Below are positions 17,104-25,513 of a stretch of 64,000 nt of DNA, in pieces (within the stretch, counting starts at the first letter, position 1; each line of letters starts with the position of its first letter). The stretch is from Microbaculum marinisediminis (GTDB lineage: Bacteria > Pseudomonadota > Alphaproteobacteria > Rhizobiales > Tepidamorphaceae). Both the position numbers and the translations under genes were made by a program. The stretch lies in the NCBI RefSeq assembly GCF_025397915.1, contig NZ_JALIDZ010000006.1, forward strand, positions 186,001-250,000, given 5' to 3'. A model generated the notes under the pieces. The model searched no databases, was not told the origin of the DNA, and saw only the letters and a program-made list of their open reading frames with translations.

Positions 17104-18117
17104 TTACTGGTTCCGGTAGGCCTCGACGGCCGCATCCAGGCGATCGGGCCATTCGGCGCCGATTTCGCTGACGACGAATTCACGCACCTTCGGCTGGGCC
17201 GCGGCACGGAACTTGGCCTTCTGGTCGGGGCTGACCGGAACGACCTCCATGCCCTTTTCGGACAGGATCGCCGTGGCGTTGGCATCCTGTGCCGCGGTCA
17301 TGCCACGGTGGATCGTCTTGGCGATCTCGACGCACTGGGTGACGGCCGTCTTCTCGGCGTCGCTGAGGCCCTGAAAGAAATCCTCGGACATCAGATACGC
17401 GTGCCAGCTGAACACGTGGCCATCGAGCGAGACGTATTTCTGGTGCTGGTACAGGGACGCGTTGACGATGTTGGTCACGCCGTTCTCCTGGCCGTCGACA
17501 ACGCCCTGCTGCAGGGCGCCGGGCAGTTCTGGCCACGGCACCGGGGTGGCCGACGCGCCGAGGCTTTCGACGAGCGTCACCCAGACCGGGGCCGTCATGA
17601 CGCGCATCTTCAGGCCTTCCATGTCCTTGGGCTCGGCCACGGGGCGCACGTTGTTGGTGAAGTTGCGGACCCCGTTGTCGGCCACGCCGAACATGCGGAT
17701 TCCGGTCTTGGCCAGCATGTCTTCGGCCATGGCATCACCGAACTCACCGTCCATGACCGACCAAGCCATCGCCTGATCGTCGAAGATGTAGGGAATGGCG
17801 AGGACCGAGAACGGCTTGTAGACCGCCGAGATCGGCCCGTCGTGGACCGCGGCCATCTGGACGGTTCCAAGTTGCAGGCCTTCCATGATCTCCGAACCGC
17901 CACCGAGTTGGGAGGCGGGGAAGATCTGGACATCGATCGAACCCGACGTCTTGCCCTCGACGCAGCTCTCGAAGGCCAGCGCGGCGGCGTGCTTCGGCGA
18001 GCTCAGGTCCGCGGACTGGAAATGCGCGTACTTGAGGTCTTTCGAGAAGGCCGCCGATGTGCCCGCGATCAGGCCGATCGCGGCGGTTGCCATTAGGATT
18101 TTTGATGTGTGTTTCAT
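17104..18117 (-). CDS. dctP: TRAP transporter substrate-binding protein (DctP)
   Basis: This 337-residue periplasmic receptor of a TRAP transporter has a cleavable signal peptide at about residues 1-25 ending near AAFSKD. Family features include the long helix around LPGALQQGVVDGQENG and the Arg of LKMRVM that usually holds the substrate carboxylate. It delivers an organic or sugar acid to the DctQM membrane part. It follows dctM by 19 bp. The downstream KDG enzymes suggest a uronate or aldonate ligand. Confidence 0.93.
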   Translation of the reverse strand: MKHTSKILMATAAIGLIAGTSAAFSKDLKYAHFQSADLSSPKHAAALAFESCVEGKTSGSIDVQIFPASQLGGGSEIMEGLQLGTVQMAAVHDGPISAVYKPFSVLAIPYIFDDQAMAWSVMDGEFGDAMAEDMLAKTGIRMFGVADNGVRNFTNNVRPVAEPKDMEGLKMRVMTAPVWVTLVESLGASATPVPWPELPGALQQGVVDGQENGVTNIVNASLYQHQKYVSLDGHVFSWHAYLMSEDFFQGLSDAEKTAVTQCVEIAKTIHRGMTAAQDANATAILSEKGMEVVPVSPDQKAKFRAAAQPKVREFVVSEIGAEWPDRLDAAVEAYRNQ

Positions 18118-18136
18118 AACAATCCTCCCTTTCAGT

Positions 18137-19423
18137 TCAGTTGGCGAAGCCGAACAGGTTCGGCACGAAGGTGGTGATGCCGGGCACGAGGATGACCAGC
18201 ATCAGCACGATGAGCTCGGCGAAAAGCAGCGGCAGGACGGCCTTTGACAGCGCCTCGATCCGGAGCTTGCCGACCGCAGCGATGACGAAGAGAACCGGCC
18301 CGACGGGCGGCGTGATCATGCCGATGGTGAGGTTCAGGACGAGCATCATCCCGAACTGCAACGGATCGATCCCGGCGGAATAGGCGATGGGGCCGAGGAC
18401 CGGCGTCAGGATGATCAGTGCGGGCAGGGTGTCGATGAAAAAGCCGCAGACGAGAGCGAAGCCGGCCAGAATGAGCAGGATGCCGATCTTCGAGTCGGTG
18501 AGGCCGGCAACCGCCTTTGCCAGATCCTGAGGAATCTGCAGATAGGTCAACAGCCAGGCGAAGATCGATGCCATAGCGACGATCAGGAAGACCGATGCGG
18601 TGACGATCGCCGCGCGAGTGAAGGCGTCGTACAGCCCCCTCAGGGTGAAGGCGCGCGCAACGAAGCCGAGCAGGAGCGCGTAGGCCGATGCGACCGCGCC
18701 GGCTTCGGTCGGCGTGAAGATACCGAGCAGGATGCCGCCCAGGATGATCGCGGGCATGATGATCGCGGGCAGGGCGGCCAGCGTGGCATTGCGCAGTTCG
18801 GTGAAGTCGGCGCGGCTGTCTCGGCCGCGATAGCCATTGCGGGTCGATACGATGTGGTTGGCGATGGCCAGGCCGATCCCAAGAAGAACGCCCGGAACGA
18901 TTCCCGCCAGGAACAGACCCGCGACCGTCACGCCGTTCGTGGAAATGGCGAAGATCACGGCCAGGATCGAAGGCGGGATGATGGGGCCGATGGTTGCGGT
19001 GGCCGCGGACAACGCTCCGGCATAGTTCTTGTCGTAGCCCGCCTGGCGCATCATCCGCATCACGATGGCCGACGGTCCCGCAGCGTCGGCCAGGGCCGAT
19101 CCGCTTATGCCGGCAAACAGCATCGAGACCAGGATGTTGACGTGCCCGAGCCCGCCGCGCAGATGGCCGACCAGGGCGTTGGCGAACCGCAGCAGCGCGT
19201 TGGTGAGTCCGCATGCCGTCATCAGTTCCGATGCGAGGATGAAGAACGGTACCGCCATGAGCGGAAAGCTGTCGATGCCGGCGAACATGCGCTGTGTCGC
19301 GATCAGCGGGTTCAAAGACCCGTCGATCAGGACCGCAGTAATGCCGGCAATCCCCATCGTGAACGCGACCGGGACCCCCAGGAACAGGGTCGCGAAGAAC
19401 AGGAGGATGAGGGTATTGGCCAC
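18137..19423 (-). CDS. dctM: TRAP transporter large permease (DctM)
   Basis: This 428-residue polytopic membrane protein has the DctM look throughout: an N-terminal helix with FLGVPVAFTMG, then IPFF(I)LASELM-type and ISGSALADAAGPSAI segments, and the C-terminal MITPPVGPVLF motif. It forms the Na+-coupled channel of the TRAP importer together with DctQ. The gene starts 12 bp after dctQ and is followed by dctP 19 bp later. Confidence 0.94.
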   Translation of the reverse strand: MANTLILLFFATLFLGVPVAFTMGIAGITAVLIDGSLNPLIATQRMFAGIDSFPLMAVPFFILASELMTACGLTNALLRFANALVGHLRGGLGHVNILVSMLFAGISGSALADAAGPSAIVMRMMRQAGYDKNYAGALSAATATIGPIIPPSILAVIFAISTNGVTVAGLFLAGIVPGVLLGIGLAIANHIVSTRNGYRGRDSRADFTELRNATLAALPAIIMPAIILGGILLGIFTPTEAGAVASAYALLLGFVARAFTLRGLYDAFTRAAIVTASVFLIVAMASIFAWLLTYLQIPQDLAKAVAGLTDSKIGILLILAGFALVCGFFIDTLPALIILTPVLGPIAYSAGIDPLQFGMMLVLNLTIGMITPPVGPVLFVIAAVGKLRIEALSKAVLPLLFAELIVLMLVILVPGITTFVPNLFGFAN

Positions 19424-19435
19424 GGCTCAGGACAC

Positions 19436-19939
19436 CTATTCGACCGACGCGCCACCGGCCTGAATTTCGAAGTCCTGCGCGACGAAGCGTTTGGCGAAGA
19501 ACGCGAGTTGGACGAGGAAGAGCGCGCACCCGATCGGGATCGCGAGATAGGGGATCCCGCGCGAGATGCCCGTCGACATCGTCTCCTTGTTCCAGCCGAA
19601 TTCGACGAACCGGATCCCGAGCCAGCCCATCACGGCCATGAAGACGAACATCACCGCGACGATCGCCCAGCGCAACGCGAGCTCGTATCTGCGCGGAAGC
19701 ATGATGGGCAGGGCGTCGATGGCCACCAGACGGCCTTCGCGCAGCGCCAGCCCCGCGCCGGCGAAGGCGCCGAGGATCATCAGGTGCCGGGCGACTTCCT
19801 CCGCCCACGCAAAGGACGTGTTGAAGCCGTAGCGGCCGACCACATTGATGAAAACGATCGCGAAGACGATCGCCAGGACGATCGCCACCAGGGCCCGATT
19901 CAGCGCGACGATCCAGCACTCCAGCGCGCGCAACGCCAT
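19436..19939 (-). CDS. dctQ: TRAP transporter small permease (DctQ)
   Basis: This protein of about 167 residues has four hydrophobic segments and the DctQ-type sequences INVVGRYGF, WAEEVARHLMI and ALREGRLVAIDAL. It is the small membrane subunit of the TRAP importer. A TTG at 19972 and a GTG at 19948 are also in frame. The ATG at 19939 is preferred because the protein then begins at the first family-like helix and because the probable operator at 19977-19993 would leave almost no leader for the TTG. GGGAGG directly abuts the ATG, which is unusually close. Confidence 0.88.
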   Translation of the reverse strand: MALRALECWIVALNRALVAIVLAIVFAIVFINVVGRYGFNTSFAWAEEVARHLMILGAFAGAGLALREGRLVAIDALPIMLPRRYELALRWAIVAVMFVFMAVMGWLGIRFVEFGWNKETMSTGISRGIPYLAIPIGCALFLVQLAFFAKRFVAQDFEIQAGGASVE

Positions 19940-19976
19940 ACCTCCCACAGCGCATTCTTGTTCGTTGAGCAAAGGC

Positions 19977-19993
19977 TGGCATACAGTATGCCA
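19977..19993. promoter_or_regulatory. Perfect 17-bp inverted repeat, probable GntR-family operator
   Basis: TGGCATACAGTATGCCA is two perfect 8-bp arms around a central A. It lies 37 bp before the chosen dctQ start and 83 bp before the divergent GntR/FCD regulator gene. Regulators of that family bind short dyads with ATAC/GTAT-type cores, so this is the best candidate for control of the TRAP/KDG operon and for autoregulation. Confidence 0.7.
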
Positions 19994-20076
19994 CCTGTCA
20001 ACGCGAACCTATATGTGCTAGGCGTCGCCCTGCGCGCTGGCCTAAGGCGCTCGCGCGCCGGCGCAAGGAACGAGCC

Positions 20077-20757
20077 ATGAAATCGTTAGATCGCCCGAAA
20101 TCACTGACGGAACTGGTAACCGAGACCCTGCGGGACTGGATCGTCAAAGGTGAACTGGATCTCGGCAGTCACCTGTCCGAGGTGCGTATTGCCAATGATC
20201 TCAATGTCAGCCGCACTCCGGTACGCGAGGCAATCAACCGCCTCGAGATCGAGGGGCTCCTGACCGTCAGGCCGCAGCGCGGCACCTTCGTCTTTTGTCT
20301 CGAGCCGGAGGAGCTGGCCAAGCTATGCGACGCACGCGTCTGTCTCGAGACCACGGCGATGGCCGCCGCGATTCGGGCGAACCCGGACCGGCTCTACGCA
20401 AGTCTTTCGGATTGCGTGACGCGAATGACGGACGCGCGCCAGCGTGATGATGTCTCGCTGTACCTGGCGCTGGACACGGAATTCCATCAGCACCTGTTGG
20501 ATTGCTCGGGCAACCGGTTCCTGAACGACGCCTACCAGACCGTTGCGCCGAAAATGGCAGCCCTGCGAAACCGGTTGGGGCGGCACCCGGACCACCTGGC
20601 GAAATCCTATCGCGAGCACCTGGATCTGGTGGAGGCCGTGAAGGATCGGGACACGGACCGGGCTCTGGAGATTTTGAAGGCGCACATCGACCGGAAAGAA
20701 GGTTCCTACTGGAACGACGCGACCAGGATTCCGGAACTGCATTCCGCCGACGACTGA
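20077..20757 (+). CDS. GntR family transcriptional regulator, FCD (FadR) subfamily
   Basis: This 226-residue regulator has an N-terminal winged helix (about residues 8-72) with SEVRIANDLNVSRTPVREAINRLEIEGLL. The C-terminal FCD domain carries Asp/His metal-type ligands in LDTEFHQHLL and in a later YREHLDLVEAV. It probably represses the divergent TRAP operon until a sugar-acid intermediate binds the FCD pocket. The gap of about 140 bp to dctQ contains a perfect 17-bp dyad. The ATG follows AAGGAACG. Confidence 0.93.
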   Translation: MKSLDRPKSLTELVTETLRDWIVKGELDLGSHLSEVRIANDLNVSRTPVREAINRLEIEGLLTVRPQRGTFVFCLEPEELAKLCDARVCLETTAMAAAIRANPDRLYASLSDCVTRMTDARQRDDVSLYLALDTEFHQHLLDCSGNRFLNDAYQTVAPKMAALRNRLGRHPDHLAKSYREHLDLVEAVKDRDTDRALEILKAHIDRKEGSYWNDATRIPELHSADD

Positions 20758-20864
20758 CCGTCTTGGCCGCGCTGACGCCGTAGGCTGCGGGGCAGGGCAG
20801 CGAAGGTCGGGCCCGCGTCCGTTCTGCGACGAGGCTGAGGCTCAATAAGTCTGACGGGAGAAAG

Positions 20865-20939
20865 TGGCGCTCCCTAGGGGAGTCGAACCCCTCTTTCCAG
20901 ATTGAAAATCTGGCGTCCTAACCGATAGACGAAGGGAGC
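20865..20939 (-). tRNA. tRNA-Glu (anticodon UUC)
   Basis: The minus strand folds as a tRNA with a 7-bp acceptor stem (GCTCCCT with AGGGAGC), an anticodon stem CCAGA/TCTGG around loop TTTTCAA with anticodon TTC, a T arm GAGGGGTTCGACTCCCC, and an encoded CCA (20865-20867). All stems pair well. Confidence 0.97.
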
Positions 20940-21006
20940 AGCGCCGGCACGGATATAGAAGGGATTTGCGCCGTCTGCAACAGGGTGTCGGCTTATAGGG
21001 AAAAGT

Positions 21007-21447
21007 TCACCACTTGCCGGTGTTCGGCATCGACGCCCAGGGCTCTGCTTTCGGCAATGCCTCGCCTTTTTGCAGCAGCTCGATAGAGATATTGTCCGGC
21101 GAGCGCACGAACGCCATCCGGCCGTCGCGCGGCGGACGGTTGATGGTGACGCCGGCGGCCATAAGCTTCTCGCAGGTCGCATAGATATCGTCGACGACGA
21201 AGGCGAGGTGCCCGAAGTTGCGCCCCTCGTCGTAGGACTCGGGATCCCAGTTGAAGGTGAGCTCCAGCATCGGCGCGCGTTCGTCCCGCGCCCGGTCCGC
21301 GTCCTCGGGAGCGGCCAGGAAGATCAGAGTGAAGCGACCCTCGGGATAGTCGTTGCGGGTCACCTCGACCATGCCGAGCTTGTTGCAATAGAAGTCGAGC
21401 GAGTCGTCGACGCTGGTGACGCGGACCATGGTGTGAAGGAATTTCAC
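21007..21447 (-). CDS. gloA: Lactoylglutathione lyase (glyoxalase I, VOC family)
   Basis: This 146-residue VOC-fold protein converts the hemithioacetal of methylglyoxal and glutathione to lactoylglutathione. Two beta-alpha-beta-beta-beta modules are visible. The metal ligands are likely the His of LHTMVRV near residue 5, a Glu in LELTFNW, the His of FGHLAF and the Glu of SIELLQK. The length and ligand order agree with bacterial GloA. It is a monocistronic gene between tRNA-Glu and a divergent sirtuin gene. Confidence 0.92.
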   Translation of the reverse strand: MKFLHTMVRVTSVDDSLDFYCNKLGMVEVTRNDYPEGRFTLIFLAAPEDADRARDERAPMLELTFNWDPESYDEGRNFGHLAFVVDDIYATCEKLMAAGVTINRPPRDGRMAFVRSPDNISIELLQKGEALPKAEPWASMPNTGKW

Positions 21448-21572
21448 GGTGAGCCTCCGTGGGCGTTAGGGCAGGGCACGGGCATCTTTCGTCCCGAGCG
21501 TTCGACGGGCAAACTAAGGCGGGGCGCGCCCGGAGCCAAGACCCGCGGCGGCATACCAGCTGGACGGAAGCG

Positions 21573-22343
21573 ATGGGACTGATGGACGATCTCGAACCGC
21601 CGGCCAGGGCGCTCATCCGCATGGTGCGCGACGCCGAACGCGTCGTCGTGTTCACGGGGGCCGGCATCTCCACCGAATGCGGTATTCCGGATTTCCGCAG
21701 CCCCGGCGGCCTGTGGACGAAATACCGCCCGATCGAATTCCAGGACTACATGTCGTCGGCGCAGATGCGCGCCGAAGCATGGCGGCGCAAGTTCGCCATG
21801 GAGCCGGCCTTCCGCGCCGCGCGTCCGGGCCGCGGCCACAACGCGATCGCGCATCTGGTGCGGATTGGAAAAGTCCGGAACGTCATCACGCAGAACATCG
21901 ACAACCTGCATCAGATGTCCGGCGTGCCGGAGAACCGCGTCATCGAACTGCACGGCAACGCGACATACGCCCATTGCCTCGACTGTGGCCTGCGTCACGA
22001 GATCGACGACATCCGCATGGCGTTCGAGGCGACGGGCGAAGCGCCCGGATGCCGCGCCTGCGGCGGCATCGTCAAGACGGCGACCGTCTCCTTCGGTCAG
22101 GCGATGCCGCAGGAGGAGATGCTGCGCGCCGAAGCCGCGACGGAGGACTGCGATCTTTTCCTGGCGATCGGGTCGTCGCTCGTCGTCTATCCGGCGGCGG
22201 GTTTTCCACTGATGGCGAAACGAAACGGCGCTCGGCTTGTTATCCTAAATCGCGAAGCAACCGACCTGGACCCTTATGCGGATCTCGTCGTCAGCGACGA
22301 TATCGGGTCGGTCCTGGAGCCGTTATCCACACTCAACAACTGA
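21573..22343 (+). CDS. Sir2 family NAD-dependent protein deacylase
   Basis: This 256-residue sirtuin has the NAD motif FTGAGISTECGIPDFRS, the catalytic and NAD region TQNIDNLHQ and HGN, four zinc-type Cys (HCLDC and CRAC), and GSSLVVYPAAGFP. The protein removes acyl groups from lysines using NAD. The ATG at 21573 is chosen because GGAAG precedes it and upstream codons lack family character. No partner gene is obvious nearby. Confidence 0.93.
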   Translation: MGLMDDLEPPARALIRMVRDAERVVVFTGAGISTECGIPDFRSPGGLWTKYRPIEFQDYMSSAQMRAEAWRRKFAMEPAFRAARPGRGHNAIAHLVRIGKVRNVITQNIDNLHQMSGVPENRVIELHGNATYAHCLDCGLRHEIDDIRMAFEATGEAPGCRACGGIVKTATVSFGQAMPQEEMLRAEAATEDCDLFLAIGSSLVVYPAAGFPLMAKRNGARLVILNREATDLDPYADLVVSDDIGSVLEPLSTLNN

Positions 22344-22480
22344 ACTGGTCATGATCGCAATGCTTCGTCGATTTGGTCTTCCACGAAGATGATGCGATGA
22401 TATTCTTCTATCGAATCGGGGGCGATCAGAGGGCGGCGGCTGACGTCGTCAAACGTCGCGTAAAGACGTTGGAGTCTGGA

Positions 22481-23053
22481 ATGGGGGCCAAGCACACGCC
22501 AGAAATAGGCGTGGCCATAGAGCCAAGCGAGGAAGGGTCGGTCGACGTCATCGAAATCGTCGGCACGATCAAATGGTTTGATGCGGGCAAGGGGTACGGT
22601 TTCATCGTTCCCGACAATGGCCTGCCCGACGTGCTTCTGCATGTCACCTGCTTACGGCGCGATGGCTACCAGACAGCATATGAGGGCGCGCGCATCGTGT
22701 GCGAGGCCCTCGACCGTCCGAAGGGGCTGCAGGCCTTCCGCATCGTTTCGATCGACGAGTCCACCGCGGTCCATCCCGCCCAGGTTCCGCCGCGCACCCA
22801 TGTCAACGTCACACCGACAAGCGAATTCGAGCGCGTCGAGGTGAAATGGTTCAACCGGGTTCGCGGCTATGGCTTCCTCTCGCGCGGCGAGGGGACGCCG
22901 GACATCTTCGTCCACATGGAGACGCTGCGTCGCTTCGGCTTCACCGAACTGCGTCCCGGACAGACGCTGCTGGTGCGTTTCGGGAACGGCCCGAAGGGCC
23001 TGATGGCCGCGGAGATCCGTCCCGACGGCGGCGGCGGTCCGCCCTCCCATTGA
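22481..23053 (+). CDS. Double cold-shock-domain protein
   Basis: This 190-residue protein has two cold-shock domains, an arrangement common in alphaproteobacteria. The first has [16 protein letters not shown] with RNP1-like KGYGFI and a DVLLHV segment; the second has [16 protein letters not shown] with a DIFVHM segment. Such proteins bind single-stranded RNA or DNA and affect translation. An ATG at 22481 after GGAGTCTGGA is preferred over an upstream in-frame start. The DUF192 gene follows by 8 bp. Confidence 0.92.
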   Translation: MGAKHTPEIGVAIEPSEEGSVDVIEIVGTIKWFDAGKGYGFIVPDNGLPDVLLHVTCLRRDGYQTAYEGARIVCEALDRPKGLQAFRIVSIDESTAVHPAQVPPRTHVNVTPTSEFERVEVKWFNRVRGYGFLSRGEGTPDIFVHMETLRRFGFTELRPGQTLLVRFGNGPKGLMAAEIRPDGGGGPPSH

Positions 23054-23061
23054 CCTCGACC

Positions 23062-23532
23062 ATGCAGACCAATCGACAATGGGGCGCGGCGTTTGCCGCG
23101 CTTCTTGCGTTCTGGGTTGTGCTCGCGAGCCTGCCCGCGGCCGCGTTCGAAACGTCGAGGATCGTCATCGAGACCGAAAGCGGCACGCATCCCTTCACCG
23201 TCGAAATGGCGGTGACGGCGCAGGAGCGCGGGCGTGGCCTGATGTACCGTCAGTCGATGGCCGACGACGCGGGCATGCTGTTCGACTTCGGTGTCGACGA
23301 AGAATCGTCCATGTGGATGAAGAACACCTACATTTCGCTGGACATGGTGTTCATCAAGGCCGACGGCACCGTGCATCGCATCGCGCGCAGCACGACACCG
23401 TTTTCGCTCGATATCGTTTCCTCGAAGGGACCGGTGCGGTCCGTGCTGGAACTGAATGCCGGCATTGCCGACAGGATCGGGCTGAAGCGCGGCGATATCG
23501 TCCGCCACGAGATGTTCGGCAACGCCGAATAG
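23062..23532 (+). CDS. DUF192 family secreted protein
   Basis: This 156-residue protein has an N-terminal signal peptide (about residues 1-27, ending near LPAAAFE). The DUF192 core includes ERGRGLMYRQSM, GMLFDF, MWMKNTYISLDMVFI and the C-terminal LELNAGIADRIGLKRGD. The biochemical role of the family is not established. It starts 8 bp after the cold-shock gene and is probably cotranscribed with it. Confidence 0.92.
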   Translation: MQTNRQWGAAFAALLAFWVVLASLPAAAFETSRIVIETESGTHPFTVEMAVTAQERGRGLMYRQSMADDAGMLFDFGVDEESSMWMKNTYISLDMVFIKADGTVHRIARSTTPFSLDIVSSKGPVRSVLELNAGIADRIGLKRGDIVRHEMFGNAE

Positions 23533-23675
23533 GTGTCGCCCAGGATACGCTGCGACAGGCGCGGTGGCCGGTCCCGGTCGCGATCCAATATGCAGAAGTG
23601 GATCGCAGTGGACGTGGCTGCTTGCGGCCGGGCCCTTGAATCGCTAGATACCCGGATACCTTTTCGGGGGCGGCT

Positions 23676-23752
23676 CGGGGTATAGCTCAGCCTGGTAGAG
23701 CACCTGCTTTGGGAGCAGGGGGTCGCAAGTTCGAATCTTGCTGCCCCGACCA
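23676..23752 (+). tRNA. tRNA-Pro (anticodon UGG)
   Basis: The 77-nt sequence folds with acceptor CGGGGTA/TGCCCCG (one G-U pair), anticodon stem CCTGC/GCAGG around TTTGGGA with anticodon TGG, a T arm with GTTCGAATC, and an encoded CCA. Confidence 0.97.
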
Positions 23753-23797
23753 ATCGACCCCCGATCACGAGCGGGCCGGAGCTTGGGAGTTCGAAAC

Positions 23798-24103
23798 ATG
23801 TCGGCGCGGATCTTCAAGCCTGCCAAGACGGCGATGCAATCCGGCAGGGCCAGGACCCAGGCGTGGGTGCTGCAGTTCGAGCAGGAGGTTCCCCGTTCGC
23901 TCGAGCCGCTGATGGGCTACACCAGCTCGGCCGACATGAAGCAGCAGCTGCGGCTGACCTTCCCGACAAAGGAAGCGGCCATCGAATACGCCGAGCGAAA
24001 TCGGATTCCCTATACCGTATCCGAACCGCACGAACCCAAGCGCCGCAGCGTCGCCTATTCCGATAATTTCCGGTACAACCGGATCGGTCAGTGGACACAC
24101 TGA
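23798..24103 (+). CDS. NADH dehydrogenase (complex I) accessory subunit, NDUFS4-like
   Basis: This 101-residue protein of the ETC complex I subunit family is related to the mitochondrial 18-kDa subunit. Visible marks are MSARIFKPAKTAMQSG at the N-terminus, WVLQFEQE, and the C-terminal FRYNRIGQWTH. It would bind the hydrophilic arm of complex I. Accessory subunits of this type are typical of alphaproteobacteria and lie outside the nuo operon. It is packed between tRNA-Pro (45 bp upstream) and tRNA-Arg. Confidence 0.92.
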   Translation: MSARIFKPAKTAMQSGRARTQAWVLQFEQEVPRSLEPLMGYTSSADMKQQLRLTFPTKEAAIEYAERNRIPYTVSEPHEPKRRSVAYSDNFRYNRIGQWTH

Positions 24104-24142
24104 CCCAGCGGTTGTTCCCTCGAAGGGCAAGCCCCGAACGAC

Positions 24143-24219
24143 GGCCCCGTAGCTCAGCTGGATAGAGCGGCAGCCTTCTAAGCTGCATGTCGCAGGTTCG
24201 AGTCCTGCCGGGGTCGCCA
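24143..24219 (+). tRNA. tRNA-Arg (anticodon UCU)
   Basis: The 77-nt sequence pairs as a tRNA: acceptor GGCCCCG/CGGGGTC (one G-U), anticodon stem GCAGC/GCTGC with loop CTTCTAA and anticodon TCT, a T arm with GGTTCGAGTCC, and an encoded CCA. No integrase or duplicated 3' end is seen nearby. Confidence 0.97.
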
Positions 24220-24408
24220 TTTATTTTCAGCGTCTTATGCGTGTTTTGTGAATCGCCGTGCGAGCATCGTGGCGAGAGTGACCCTAAGTCGACGTGCGAT
24301 CGTCACCGGCCTGACATCATACGGCCATGACGATCGGCGATAGTGCGTACAGGTAGCGCGGCACCGGCATAGGCCGGTCCCGAAAGGCGCTGCCAGGGAG
24401 GCACTACG

Positions 24409-24774
24409 ATGACTGGATACATCGCGTTGATTCATTATCCGCTCGACGGCCTCGAATGGCGCGTGAGCTTTCCTGATCTTCCCGCTTGCCGCTCGTCGGG
24501 GCGCAGCCTCGACGAGGCGACGGCCAATGCACAACGTGCGCTGACCGAACATCTTTCCGAATGGCTCGTATCCGACGACCTGCCGCCGCCGGCGCGAACG
24601 CCGGGCGAGATGCTTCTGGCGGCGAACGACGACCCGCAGCTTGCCCGTCGGATGGTCGGGGCCGTGCTCAGGGCGATCGACCCGTACCAGGGCACGACGT
24701 TGCGCCATGCCGCAGCCGGGATGGCCGCCCAGTATGGCTTCTACGGAGAGGAAAGGCCGCGCCGGCGCGCGTGA
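24409..24774 (+). CDS. HicB-like protein (orphan antitoxin-type)
   Basis: This 121-residue protein begins with a HicB-type fold: YIALIHYPLDGLEWRVSFPDLPACRSSGRSLDEATANAQRAL, the partial RNase H-like domain of HicB antitoxins. The C-terminal half is helical and may bind DNA. No HicA-like gene of about 60 codons is found in the 189 bp upstream or directly downstream, so it is an orphan and may regulate transcription instead of neutralising a toxin. GGGAGG precedes the ATG. Confidence 0.78.
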   Translation: MTGYIALIHYPLDGLEWRVSFPDLPACRSSGRSLDEATANAQRALTEHLSEWLVSDDLPPPARTPGEMLLAANDDPQLARRMVGAVLRAIDPYQGTTLRHAAAGMAAQYGFYGEERPRRRA

Positions 24775-24796
24775 TGCGCCGGTCGCGGTACGGCAA

Positions 24797-25327
24797 TCAG
24801 GTGTGCAACTCGGTCACGACTTCGACCGGGCGTCCGAGGATCGCCCCGACGGGCGACGTCGCCTTCACCGCTTCGTGCAACTCGGCAATCTGCTCGGGTG
24901 TTGCGTCCGGTGCCTTCAGTGTCACCTTGGCGCGGACATTGGTGTAGCCCGGGCAGCACTGCTGCGGTGTCTGCAATCCCAGGAACGCGTTTAGGTCGAG
25001 ATCGCCTTCGAGGTCGATCTGGATGTCTTCCAAATCGATACCGCGCAACGCGGCATTGGCCGCGTAGCCCGTCGTCAGGCAGCAGCCGTACGCACCGAGC
25101 ACGACCTCGACCATGTTGGGGCCGGTATCCGAGCCTCCGAGTCCGGTGGGCTCGTCCATTCCGATAGTGAAGTCGCGGATCTGCGCCTGACTGCGGAATC
25201 CGCCGAGCCATTTGGTGCTCGCCTTCCAGACGGTCTTTCCGACCTCGGGGTCCTCCTTGATAGCGTTGATCAGCCCCATGAGGGCGGCCTGATCGAAGCT
25301 TTTTTCGTTGGCAGAAGGTGTCGTCAT
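24797..25327 (-). CDS. OsmC family protein
   Basis: This 176-residue OsmC/Ohr-fold protein has GGFRSQAQI, a conserved Glu region, the buried Cys pair typical of OsmC-like thiol peroxidases (GAYGCCLTTGYAANA and QCCPGYTNV), and a C-terminal helix. The role may be detoxification of organic hydroperoxides or sulfur handling; sequence alone does not separate these. GAAGAGG precedes the ATG at 25327. Confidence 0.85.
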   Translation of the reverse strand: MTTPSANEKSFDQAALMGLINAIKEDPEVGKTVWKASTKWLGGFRSQAQIRDFTIGMDEPTGLGGSDTGPNMVEVVLGAYGCCLTTGYAANAALRGIDLEDIQIDLEGDLDLNAFLGLQTPQQCCPGYTNVRAKVTLKAPDATPEQIAELHEAVKATSPVGAILGRPVEVVTELHT

Positions 25328-25513
25328 TGATCCTCTTCCCCTGGAGCGCCCCATTGTCGCTTGCCCGCCGCGCTCCGTTTGGCGAGTGCCATATGTCGGG
25401 TGCGCTTTTGTTGTTGTCTCAAATACTGCGCCCGAACCCGGGCGACGGCAATAGCGCCCGGTACCAGGACCGTCCGGCGGCGCCGCCTCCAGGCGCCGAC
25501 CGGGGCCTGGCGG

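Noticed and set aside
18132-19994. 620-codon frame overlapping dctM and dctQ on the same strand
   Set aside because: It is rich in Arg, His and Asp as expected for a shadow frame of GC-rich DNA, whereas the dctM and dctQ frames show membrane helices and family motifs.
20865-24219. tRNA genes as integration sites of a mobile island
   Set aside because: No integrase, no repeated tRNA 3' end and only housekeeping genes around them.
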